From the NCBI RefSeq assembly GCF_900113865.1, contig NZ_FOQY01000024.1, positions 1 to 64,000 on the forward strand: a stretch of DNA of 64,000 bases, given 5' to 3'. The position numbers and the translations under genes were made by a program. Source of the DNA: Streptosporangium canum. Lineage in GTDB: Bacteria > Actinomycetota > Actinomycetes > Streptosporangiales > Streptosporangiaceae. The notes under the pieces were generated by a model. That model was not told the origin of the DNA, made no database searches, and saw only the letters and a program-made list of their open reading frames with translations. Numbering within the stretch: the first letter of the stretch is position 1; every line of letters starts with the position of its first letter. Below are positions 7,505 through 15,040 of this stretch, piece by piece.

Positions 7505-10500
7505 CGGGTCCCCGGGACGAGTTCGTAGACGACGCCGCCGGAGTTGCGCGCCAGCACCCTGAAACGGCCCGACGCGGCGACCTCCCGGCCCAGCCGGTCG
7601 ACCGTCCCCGGCGGGAAGATCCCCGCGGTCTCGGTGGCGCTCCGCTGCGCGCGGTTGAGCACCAGGTACGACCTGGCCCCCGGCGGCACCTTCGACATGA
7701 GGCCGACCAGTGACGGCAGCGGATCGCGGACCAGCTCCGGCAGGGTGGGAACATGCCGCGGCAGACCCCGTACGGCGGTGCGCGACGGCGGCAGCTCGTC
7801 CAGCCAGGTGTGCTCGTAGCGCTCGTAGTAGTCGTAGGCCGCGGGGAGGAAGAACGTGGGCGCCACGATCAGCGAGCCGGACGGCGCCACCCGATGGACC
7901 TCCCGGACGAGCCGGACCTCGTCCGCGGTGAAGTAGTTCGACTGCTCCTTGCCGTAGTTGCCGAAGAAGAAGCCCGTGACCATGAGCAGCAGGACAGGGA
8001 GCAGGACCAGCGCGCGGACCCAGGCCCGGCGGGAGGGCAGGAAGAAAGCCGCGGCCAGGAACGCCGTCAGCGGCAGCGTGAAGAGGTAGACACGGAAGAT
8101 GATCTCACCGCCGTAGCTCCCCGCGGCGAGGAACAGCAGGGGGCTCAGCCCGATCACGAGAAGGGGCAGTCCCGACCGCCTGAGCCACCCGCGGCGTACG
8201 GCGGCGCCGGCGAAGGCCAGCAGCCACACCCCGCCGGAGAGGGCGCGATCGGCGTAGGCGACGATCACCTGACCGGGGGAGACCGAGCCGAGGGTGATGA
8301 AACCGTCGTCCAGATTGCCGCCCGCGTCGCCGAGCGAGGCGACGATGTCGCCGAACCTGCTCTCCAGAAGCCGCCAGGCGGCGACGGCGTCCCAGGTCGC
8401 CACGGCGAGGCCGGTGACGAGCAGGATGCCCAGGTTCCGGTGCCGCCGCAGCAGGAACAGGGCGACGAGCCCGGCCGTCAGCACCAGCGGCGTGAGCTGG
8501 TGGGACGAGGCGATCGCGACGATCGGGACGACCAGCACGCACGTCCAGACCAGGCGGGTGAAGACGCCGGAGACGGGCGGGGGCTCCGCGGCCAGCCCTC
8601 GCGGATCGTCGCCCGTCCGGACCGGCCCCCGCCGGAAGCGCCGCACCACGACCGCGAGGACGGTCAGGTACAAAACCAGCGTGGTGGCCTGGGGGGAGAA
8701 GTAGTCCTGCCCGACCCAGGAACAGGAGAAGTAGACCCATACCGCGCCCCAGACCAGCTGGCGGTTGCGTGTCACCGTCCGGAAGAGCAGCAGCAGCGGC
8801 AGGAGGATCGCGGCGTTGAAGGCGGCCGGTCCCCAGACGGCGATGCCCAGCGCGTCGTCCAGCCCGGCCATCTCCGTCATCATGGAGAAGAAGGAGAAGA
8901 ATCCGGGCCACTGGTGATAGGCGGACAGCGGCCCGACCTCCGGGTCGGTCGCGCCGTGCCGGATCAGGTAGTCGATGACCGAGACGTGTTTCCAGGCCCA
9001 CGAGTAGCGCAGGGACGGATACAGCAGGGCGGGCGTCGCGTGCAGCACGGCGATCAGCGCCAGCACGTATCCCGCGTGCCAGAGTTCGAGGGCACGCCGG
9101 TCGCCGAGCAGGGCGACGAACCCGACGACCAGGACCACGACCGCGCCCCAGAAGGCGGCGGGCAGGACGGTGAGCAGCCCCAGATCGGTCATCCGGTCGA
9201 GGTCGACCTGACGCAGTGACAGCCCCCAGAGCACGACGGCGACCGGCAGCGCCGTACGGGAGAGGAACCACGTCCAGGCGCTCGCCCGCCGGGCCGTCCC
9301 GTCGGTCCGCGTCGCGCGCAGCCGCTCGGCCGCGTAGCCGGCGCGGGCCGCCACCAGGCCGAGGAGCATGACCAGCAGGGCCTTCCAGCCCTTGACGTCG
9401 ACCGGCCCGGTGAAGGTGACCGCGCGGAACACGGCCCTGGGCAGCCCTTTCCTGACCGGGGACAGGTGGGCCCGCAGCCCCTCCCGCCCAGCGGCCCGCT
9501 GCGGGACGCCGGCCTGTGATCGGCCCTCGGCCGCGCACCGGGCCAGGAAACAGGACAGCCGGGCCTGGTGCGCGGGCACGTCCAGCCGCACGATCGCCGA
9601 GGGTTGGTGGAGCAGTTTCGCGTCGGGGCGCAGCTTCCGCAGCCGGGAGCGGAGCTCGGTCGCCGCCCCACCGGCGGGCCCGGTCACGACGCCGGGCCGC
9701 CGGCCGGGCCTCTCCGGGAAGCCGTCCGCGTTCTCCGGGAAGCCGCCCGCCTCGGCGAGCGCCGCACGGCGGAAGGACAGCGCGCCGCCGTACAGGTCGT
9801 CGATCTGGCCCGTCTCCGCGGGGGAGCCGGTGCACGGCACCCCCAGCACCCACGCCAGCTCGGCGGGGAACCAGTCGGGCTTGCCCGTGCTCCAGCGCAC
9901 CGCGACCCGGCCGCGCACCCCGATCACGTCGTCGTCGGCGTAGGGCGCCAGCAGGGACTCCGTCCACCCGGGGCCGGGAGAGGAGTCGTCGTCGAGAAAG
10001 GCGACCACGTCGCCCCGCGCGCTCGCCAGCCCCAGGTTCCGCGCCGCGGCCGGGCCGGCGACCTCCTGGTTGTGCACGACCACGACGCCGTCGAGCGTGG
10101 CTTCGGCCCACGCGACCAGCTCGGGGCCGTCCTCGACGACCAGCACGATCTCCTCCGGCGCCGGCCGCTGGGCCCGTAACGCCTCGACGATGACGGGAAG
10201 GCGGGCACGTGAGCCGGGGGAACCGCCGACGATGACGACCGACAGGGACGGTCCGGCGGCCTTCCCGGCGGGAGGCGCCTCGTCGCGCATGGGGATGCGC
10301 CAGGTGATGACGGCCGAGATGTCCTCGACAGGCGGCGGGGCGGTCGTCGTGTCGTCGGCGATCGCGCTGTCCGCCGTCTTTTCCGCGGCGTCGGGCCGGA
10401 CGCGTCGGATGGGCGTGGTGGGGGAGTCGTCGGCCTTCTCCTGGGGGGCCGCTCCGGCGGTTCTCCCGAGGCGCCCGGTCTCCTCGGAGCCGGCGGCCCC

Positions 10501-10785
10501 GGCGAGATCTTCGGGCGTCCCGGGGGCGACGGCCGGATCTTCGGGCGTCCCGGGGGCGACGGCCGGATCTTCGGGCGTCCCGGGGGCGACGGCCGGATCT
10601 TCGAGCGTCCCGGGGGCGGCGGCCGGATCTCCGGGATCGTGCGGCTCTCCCGAACCCTCGGGGACCCGGGGTCTCAGGGGGCGGTCGCCTCCGGGGAGCG
10701 GGGCCGGGGTGGAGGCCGGTCGTCTCATCGGGCGGGTGATCGATCCGTCGATCACCTCTTCGGCCTCCCTGCCCTCCACGCGCAT
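7501..10785 (-). CDS. GT2 glycosyltransferase fused to large polytopic membrane domain
   Basis: 1094 residues in three parts. Residues 1 to about 170 are a Pro/Glu/Ala-rich, probably disordered tail that contains a tandem decapeptide repeat. About 175-440 is a GT-A glycosyltransferase (SLSVVIVGGSPGSRARLP start, metal-binding FLDDDSSPG, a PERPGR segment). From about 470 onward come roughly a dozen hydrophobic spans resembling GT-C or polymerase-like membrane proteins, ending in a soluble extracytoplasmic tail. The likely role is adding or polymerising sugars for a surface polysaccharide at the membrane. It is coupled to the 132-residue membrane protein. The start at 10785 is the outermost plausible one and is not certain. 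Confidence 0.87.
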   Translation of the reverse strand: MRVEGREAEEVIDGSITRPMRRPASTPAPLPGGDRPLRPRVPEGSGEPHDPGDPAAAPGTLEDPAVAPGTPEDPAVAPGTPEDPAVAPGTPEDLAGAAGSEETGRLGRTAGAAPQEKADDSPTTPIRRVRPDAAEKTADSAIADDTTTAPPPVEDISAVITWRIPMRDEAPPAGKAAGPSLSVVIVGGSPGSRARLPVIVEALRAQRPAPEEIVLVVEDGPELVAWAEATLDGVVVVHNQEVAGPAAARNLGLASARGDVVAFLDDDSSPGPGWTESLLAPYADDDVIGVRGRVAVRWSTGKPDWFPAELAWVLGVPCTGSPAETGQIDDLYGGALSFRRAALAEAGGFPENADGFPERPGRRPGVVTGPAGGAATELRSRLRKLRPDAKLLHQPSAIVRLDVPAHQARLSCFLARCAAEGRSQAGVPQRAAGREGLRAHLSPVRKGLPRAVFRAVTFTGPVDVKGWKALLVMLLGLVAARAGYAAERLRATRTDGTARRASAWTWFLSRTALPVAVVLWGLSLRQVDLDRMTDLGLLTVLPAAFWGAVVVLVVGFVALLGDRRALELWHAGYVLALIAVLHATPALLYPSLRYSWAWKHVSVIDYLIRHGATDPEVGPLSAYHQWPGFFSFFSMMTEMAGLDDALGIAVWGPAAFNAAILLPLLLLFRTVTRNRQLVWGAVWVYFSCSWVGQDYFSPQATTLVLYLTVLAVVVRRFRRGPVRTGDDPRGLAAEPPPVSGVFTRLVWTCVLVVPIVAIASSHQLTPLVLTAGLVALFLLRRHRNLGILLVTGLAVATWDAVAAWRLLESRFGDIVASLGDAGGNLDDGFITLGSVSPGQVIVAYADRALSGGVWLLAFAGAAVRRGWLRRSGLPLLVIGLSPLLFLAAGSYGGEIIFRVYLFTLPLTAFLAAAFFLPSRRAWVRALVLLPVLLLMVTGFFFGNYGKEQSNYFTADEVRLVREVHRVAPSGSLIVAPTFFLPAAYDYYERYEHTWLDELPPSRTAVRGLPRHVPTLPELVRDPLPSLVGLMSKVPPGARSYLVLNRAQRSATETAGIFPPGTVDRLGREVAASGRFRVLARNSGGVVYELVPGTR
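10501..10620. repeat. four 30-bp tandem repeats in coding sequence
   Basis: Units at 10501-10530, 10531-10560, 10561-10590 and 10591-10620, with a partial fifth after them. The middle two are identical and the outer ones carry a few changes. Each encodes one decapeptide of the type APGTPEDPAV in the disordered N-terminus of the glycosyltransferase, so copy number changes preserve the frame. Confidence 0.95.
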
Positions 10786-10887
10786 CCTTTCCTGGTTTGG
10801 TCGATGCGAATGTCTGGCGCTGACTTTACTCCGCGGGATTCCTCCCCGCCCCCTGTCGGCTGAGGCCTTTGCCAGAGGGGGCCCGCA

Positions 10888-10910
10888 CTGTTCCGCACTG
10901 TTCGGAACAG
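10888..10910. promoter_or_regulatory. palindrome upstream of glycosyltransferase, candidate operator
   Basis: CTGTTCCG (10888-10895) and CGGAACAG (10903-10910) are perfect 8-bp arms around 7 nt. Nested inside is CTGTTC-G-GAACAG (10898-10910). The site is 103 bp upstream of the glycosyltransferase start and 100 bp upstream of a possible secreted peptide on the other strand. It is not the LexA consensus (GAAC..GTTC order is reversed). Confidence 0.45.
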
Positions 10911-11009
10911 CAATGATCTTGCGGCCTCTTCCGTTTATCGCGCACTATCTATCTTGTTTCTCTCCATTCGGCGGCATGTCGCTCTTAGGGCATAAAGCGG
11001 AGGTTTCAT

Positions 11010-11219
11010 CTGAAGGGATCGTCCACACGGGGGCGTGCCGGGGCTCTGCTCGCCGCCACCGTCGGCGCATGGGCGACGGCGGCGGTGCCGCAACCGGCGA
11101 CTGCGGCGGTCACGGGGCCACCGCCGCAGGCGTCTTCGTTCGATCGGAGATGCCGGGCGCGGACCCCTGGCTTCGGCCATGGGGGTACGTCCGGTGCGGG
11201 AAGGCGCTCCAGCGCCTGA
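11010..11219 (+). CDS. possible small secreted protein with CTG start
   Basis: GCGGAGG is followed 6 nt later by CTG at 11010. The frame then gives a textbook signal peptide: a basic N-terminus (MKGSSTRGRAG), a hydrophobic Ala/Leu core (ALLAATVGAWATAAV) and an AxA-like site near residue 33, before a short Arg/Gly-rich end at residue 69. No ATG or GTG start fits this frame. The abrupt basic C-terminus suggests that the gene could be frameshifted, because other frames stay open here. Function unknown; the existence of the gene is uncertain. Confidence 0.35.
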   Translation: MKGSSTRGRAGALLAATVGAWATAAVPQPATAAVTGPPPQASSFDRRCRARTPGFGHGGTSGAGRRSSA

Positions 11220-11407
11220 GCGTGCCTTGACCGGAACGGGCTGCGGCAGCGCACCATGCGCTGGTACGGTCGGTCGCGGTCGAACACGTGAGCGATAGCC
11301 AAGCTCGCGGCTTTGGCCGTTACTCACCGCCGGGAGGGCGGAGCCCGCGTCACTCGGAACGGGATCGTGGGCTGGGGCGTGGAAACCCGGGTAAACGGGG
11401 CCGGAAG

Positions 11408-12529
11408 GTGAATCGCCAAGCAACAGCGTCGCGACCGTGCGCAAAGCCGCACGGTTGGGACGGCTGGAATCCCCGGATTCATCCCTGGGGAGCGCTTCAA
11501 GATGAACATCGCCATGCACGATGCGGACTGGCCAGCCGCACCGAGGACCTGTCTGCCCAGGATCACGCAGCGGAATTCGAACGACTCGATCGAGGCGACC
11601 ATGGACGCCGCCGCGCACGGCGTCCTGGAAAGCCTTTCCCCGACTCTGTTTCGCCCGGCTCTGCTTCTCCCGATTCCGCTTCTCCCGGCCCCGCTTCCTC
11701 CGGTCGTGATGCCGCCGGTCCGCCTTTTTCCGGTTCCGATCCATCCAAATTTCGGGCAGACCTGAATTCCCGCGACCTTGCCTCCGCCGGATCGGATTCC
11801 CGCATACGCGAATTCACCGGATCGAATTCCCGCGACCTTGACCCCGTCCCGGATCCCGCAGGTCCGGGTCCCGTCGTCCCGGCGGGGCGGCCGTGGTGGC
11901 GACGGCCCCCGGTGGCGGTGGTGGTCGCGGGGATCGCGGCGGTGCTGGTCGTGATCAGCGTCACGGTGGCGGCCCTGGAGGGCGCCCTGGCGACCGGTCC
12001 TCCGGCGGTGCGGACGCCGGACCCCGTATCGGCGGGATCCGTGCTCGCCGACGGCCGGTACCGCATGGTCCCCTCCCATGTCGCCGATCGCGACCTGTGC
12101 GTGGGAGAGGGACGTGAGCGCAACGGCCGTACCACCCGGGAGCTGGCCGTCCAGCGGCCCTGCCGAGGGGTTTCCCCCGACACCTACATGACGGCCGTCG
12201 GGCGCGACATCTACCAGATCGAGTGGCACCACCCCGTCCACGGCGTCGGCTGCCTGACGGTCGACCAGGCGGCCGGCGGTGCCGAGGCCCTGATCGGACC
12301 GGCGGACTGCACCGGGGCCGCCCACCAGCGCTTCCTCCTGGAGCGGGCCGGTCCGCGAGCGTCCGGCGGTTTCGTGCTCCGGCCGGTGCACAGCAGCCTG
12401 TGCGTCGGCGCCCTGTACGGCGTGGCCGACGTGGACGTCGGGGCCGAGCTGGCCCAGCAGACCTGCACCGGCCAGGCCGACCAGGTCTTCCTCTTCCGCC
12501 CCGCCCCGGAGCCGGGATCGGGCGGATAG
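11408..12529 (+). CDS. membrane-anchored lectin-like (ricin-B type) protein
   Basis: The frame is open from 11288. I give GTG at 11408 as a tentative start; the true start could be later. The N-terminal part is Ser/Pro/Asp-rich with unusually many T-ending codons, unlike its neighbours. A single membrane span follows (VAVVVAGIAAVLVVISVTVAALE), then an extracytoplasmic domain with paired RDLCVGEG and SSLCVGALYG motifs and QxF-type ends, as in R-type (ricin B) beta-trefoil lectins. It may bind the polysaccharide made by this locus. A 17-bp direct repeat occurs at 11764-11780 and 11824-11840. Confidence 0.68.
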   Translation: MNRQATASRPCAKPHGWDGWNPRIHPWGALQDEHRHARCGLASRTEDLSAQDHAAEFERLDRGDHGRRRARRPGKPFPDSVSPGSASPDSASPGPASSGRDAAGPPFSGSDPSKFRADLNSRDLASAGSDSRIREFTGSNSRDLDPVPDPAGPGPVVPAGRPWWRRPPVAVVVAGIAAVLVVISVTVAALEGALATGPPAVRTPDPVSAGSVLADGRYRMVPSHVADRDLCVGEGRERNGRTTRELAVQRPCRGVSPDTYMTAVGRDIYQIEWHHPVHGVGCLTVDQAAGGAEALIGPADCTGAAHQRFLLERAGPRASGGFVLRPVHSSLCVGALYGVADVDVGAELAQQTCTGQADQVFLFRPAPEPGSGG

Positions 12530-12547
12530 GCGCCCGGTCCCGGCTCC
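12508..12547. terminator. strong bidirectional terminator hairpin
   Basis: A 17-bp stem (12508-12524 with 12531-12547), with one T/G position that still wobble-pairs in RNA, and a 6-nt loop, GATAGG. The TAG stop of the lectin-like gene lies in the loop, and the convergent GH26-like gene ends 6 bp further on. Confidence 0.75.
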
Positions 12548-12552
12548 TCTCC

Positions 12553-13653
12553 TCAGCCGGCCGGCTGCGAGGCCATGGGCTGCCGGAAGTAGGGATCCCT
12601 GCCCGCCTCGGCGAACGATTCCAGGACACCCGGGCCGGTGAGGGAGAAGTCGCAGTTGTCCGCGTCGGTGTTGTTCCACTGGACGATCGCCTTGAGGTTG
12701 GGCATCGCCTTCATCGCCTCGGGGATGTCGCGGTACCACTCGGCGCGCGCGGAGGTGTCGTTCTGGTGGCTCTCCGTGCCGTACTCGGCGAGGATCAGCG
12801 GCTTGGCGGCGAAGCCGTTCTGCTGGAACCACTCGTAGGTCGGCTGCACGGTCTCCTTGAAGTCCTGCCAGGCGGCGCCGCGGCAGATCGCGAAGTTGTA
12901 GGGGTCGTAGCTGATCCAGTCGACGTAGTCGTCACCCGGGTAGTAGGCCTTCCACCGGTCCCGGAACGGGTAGTAGCCGGTGACGCCCCAGACCCAGAGC
13001 GCGTTGGCCGCGCCCGCCTGCCGGAAACCGTCGACGATGCGCTTGTACGCCGCGATGTACTCGGCCGGGGTCTGGCCGCTCTCGTCGCGGTCCTTCTCCC
13101 CGTCGAAGCCGACCAGGACGGGTTTGCCGTACTCCCTCACCCGGGCGGCCTGGTCGGCGATCGCCCGGTCGTAGTGCCCGGCCGCGATGTCGCGCCAGGC
13201 GATGTCGACGTCCTCGTCCCAGATCCGCGACTCCCAGCCGAGGAACAGGATGCGGTCGGCGCCGAGATCGCTCTCGTCGTCGCGGAGGAACCGCCCGGCG
13301 TCGCTGTTGGACATGTCGTGGTAGCTGATGGTGATGTCGAGCCTGCGCCCGATCTTCTGCTCCATCGCGGTCACGTCGGGAACCAGCCTGCGGTCGCCGT
13401 CCGGCGGCACGTGCATGCCCCACCAGGCTCCGCAGGGCGGCACGAGCTTGGAGGTCGGGGCGCACGATCCGGGCGTGCTCCGGGCCCCCGGCACCACCGG
13501 CGCCCCGCTGCCCGAGGTCTGCCGTCCGGAGGAGGTGCACGCGTAGATGCTCGTCGTGGCCATGAGGGCGCCGGCCAGACCGATGAGAATCCATCGCGAC
13601 ACCGAGAGCTTCCCCGCCGTCCGGACGGGCCTTCTCTTACCGGGCAGAGTCAT
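12553..13653 (-). CDS. secreted lipoprotein, GH26-like glycoside hydrolase
   Basis: 366 residues. A basic N-terminus and hydrophobic span end at SIYAC (Cys39), a near-lipobox, so it is probably lipid-anchored. The rest follows a TIM-barrel mannanase-like pattern: WWGMHVPPDG, DITISYHD, a likely acid/base Glu186 in VGFDGEKDR, a WVWGVTGYYPF strand, and a likely nucleophile Glu290 in LILAEYGTE. In canonical GH26 the acid/base lies in HEMNG, which is replaced here by GEKDR, so the substrate may differ. It probably trims or releases the locus polysaccharide, like glycosidases found in other exopolysaccharide operons. Confidence 0.78.
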   Translation of the reverse strand: MTLPGKRRPVRTAGKLSVSRWILIGLAGALMATTSIYACTSSGRQTSGSGAPVVPGARSTPGSCAPTSKLVPPCGAWWGMHVPPDGDRRLVPDVTAMEQKIGRRLDITISYHDMSNSDAGRFLRDDESDLGADRILFLGWESRIWDEDVDIAWRDIAAGHYDRAIADQAARVREYGKPVLVGFDGEKDRDESGQTPAEYIAAYKRIVDGFRQAGAANALWVWGVTGYYPFRDRWKAYYPGDDYVDWISYDPYNFAICRGAAWQDFKETVQPTYEWFQQNGFAAKPLILAEYGTESHQNDTSARAEWYRDIPEAMKAMPNLKAIVQWNNTDADNCDFSLTGPGVLESFAEAGRDPYFRQPMASQPAG

Positions 13654-13821
13654 GTGATCATCCAGGCGTCTGGTGCCGGCAGACCGGTTATGGCCAACAT
13701 GGGGCGCGACTTTCCGCTTGTTTGAATTTTAATTAATTTTTCTACCGGATCGTCGCTGCCGACGGCTATGGTTCGCATAAGGAGAAGCGTCGTCGTCACA
13801 GACGGATCACTGTCCGTGACC
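13654..13821. other. intergenic with AT-rich patch
   Basis: Bases 13721-13743 are almost pure A/T in a GC-rich genome. They lie 70-90 bp upstream of the GH26-like start, so they probably belong to its promoter (an UP-like or -10 region). I cannot place the hexamers with confidence. Confidence 0.4.
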
Positions 13822-14982
13822 TTACGCGTTCCGTTCCGGTTCGGTGGCCGGACGGACATTCAGCCTGGTCAGCAGCGTGGCGACACGTTCGGCGCGGAGC
13901 GGGTCCACCGGGAGCACGTGGCCCGTCCACCAGCGCGCGATCTCGGGGGTGGGGCCGGGCGCGAGGAGGTCCAGATAGTCGTCCAGCGGCGGGTCGTAGA
14001 TGAATCCGGGCACGACGCCGTACCGCTCCAGGCGGGCGACGACCTCGTCACGGTCCTCGACCATCAAGGGGACGCGCAGCAGCGGCTGGGGCGGCGCCTC
14101 ACGCACGCCCCGCGCCGCCCAGGGCAGGCCGCGGAGCAGCTCGACGCCCGCGAGCCTCCGTTCCCGCTCCCGGTCGACCACCCGGAAGCGGGAACGGAGA
14201 TAGCCGCGCAGCAGCGGCCCCTGCCGCACCCTCCAGTCGTCGAGGTCGATCCTCATCCAGTAGTCGAGCGCGGTGAGGCCCGCCGCCGGTTCCAGGGCGG
14301 CCCGCAGCTCCTCCTCCCGGGGAGCGTGGCGGTGTCCGGTCCACTCGATCACGCCGAGCGCCCGCAGCGTCCGCCACACCGGCCGGACCAGCCCGGTCCG
14401 GTAGACCGTCTCCCGCAGCATCGGGCGGAGCGTGCCGAGCACCTGCCCGCGCACCCCGCCGTCGAGCAGCAGCCCGTCACGCAGCCCGGCCAGCTCCGGC
14501 AGCTCGCAGGGATTCTCCACGGCGAGGAACCCGCCGGACATCGCCCTGCCGTGCTTGGCCAGGCTGAACACCCCCGCCGTGCCGAAGGTGCCCGCCGGGC
14601 GGCCGTCCACCGTCGTCAGCATGGCGTGCGCGGCGTCGTCGATCAGGATCAGTCCACGGCGGTCGCACTCGGCCCGTAGCTCGCCGACCCGGTCGGGCTG
14701 GCCGTACAGGTGCGTGGTGAGGACGCCGGACAGGCCGCTCCAGTCCACCCGGGACGGGTCGATGTTGCCGTCGAGGGCGGACACCGGCGCGATGACCGGC
14801 CGCAGGCCCGCCGCGAGCGCGACGAACAGCACGGTCTCGCAGTTGGTTGGGGCGATCAGCACCCGGTCGCCCGCCTCGAACCAGTGCCGCAGGGCGAGAT
14901 AGAGCCCGAACCGGGCCGAGGGCACGTGAAGGCACGCGGCGCCGACGCGGTCACGCATGATCGACTCAAGCGCGGCGCTCAT
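13822..14982 (-). CDS. DegT/DnrJ/EryC1-type sugar aminotransferase-like protein
   Basis: 386 residues of fold-type I PLP enzyme, DegT/StrS group: APTNCETVLFVALAAGLRPV, the PLP-binding LIDDAAHA (about 113-119) and the Schiff-base Lys143 in FSLAKHGRAMSGG. Such enzymes transaminate keto-sugars on nucleotide carriers. The more usual motif is a Lys flanked by Ser/Thr and Asn, so the family is clear but the substrate is not. ATG at 14982 overlaps the stop of a 13-codon mini-ORF by ATGA. It is the last gene of the packed minus-strand operon that starts near 24.7 kb. Confidence 0.83.
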   Translation of the reverse strand: MSAALESIMRDRVGAACLHVPSARFGLYLALRHWFEAGDRVLIAPTNCETVLFVALAAGLRPVIAPVSALDGNIDPSRVDWSGLSGVLTTHLYGQPDRVGELRAECDRRGLILIDDAAHAMLTTVDGRPAGTFGTAGVFSLAKHGRAMSGGFLAVENPCELPELAGLRDGLLLDGGVRGQVLGTLRPMLRETVYRTGLVRPVWRTLRALGVIEWTGHRHAPREEELRAALEPAAGLTALDYWMRIDLDDWRVRQGPLLRGYLRSRFRVVDRERERRLAGVELLRGLPWAARGVREAPPQPLLRVPLMVEDRDEVVARLERYGVVPGFIYDPPLDDYLDLLAPGPTPEIARWWTGHVLPVDPLRAERVATLLTRLNVRPATEPERNA

Positions 14983-15040
14983 CGGGCACTCATCCGAGTG
15001 CGCTCAAACGCGGCGCTCATCGGGCCCTCATCCGGGTCCG
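14965..15040. repeat. 38-bp tandem duplication of a gene junction
   Basis: 14965-15002 and 15003-15040 are adjacent 38-bp copies with 4 mismatches. Each copy contains an acyltransferase-type stop overlapped by an MSAA[LF]E start, so a stop/start junction has been duplicated between the acyltransferase and DegT genes. Confidence 0.93.
14979..15020 (-). CDS. 13-codon coupling mini-ORF between two genes
   Basis: Starts with ATG at 15020, overlapping the acyltransferase stop (ATGA), and ends with TGA overlapping the DegT-type start at 14982 (ATGA again). It encodes MSAAFERTRMSAR. It arose from the 38-bp tandem duplication and probably lets ribosomes pass from one gene to the next. A peptide function is unlikely. 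Confidence 0.6.
   Translation of the reverse strand: MSAAFERTRMSAR

Noticed and set aside
10898-10910. LexA box
   Set aside because: The palindrome reads GTTC..GAAC, the reverse order of the actinobacterial LexA consensus.
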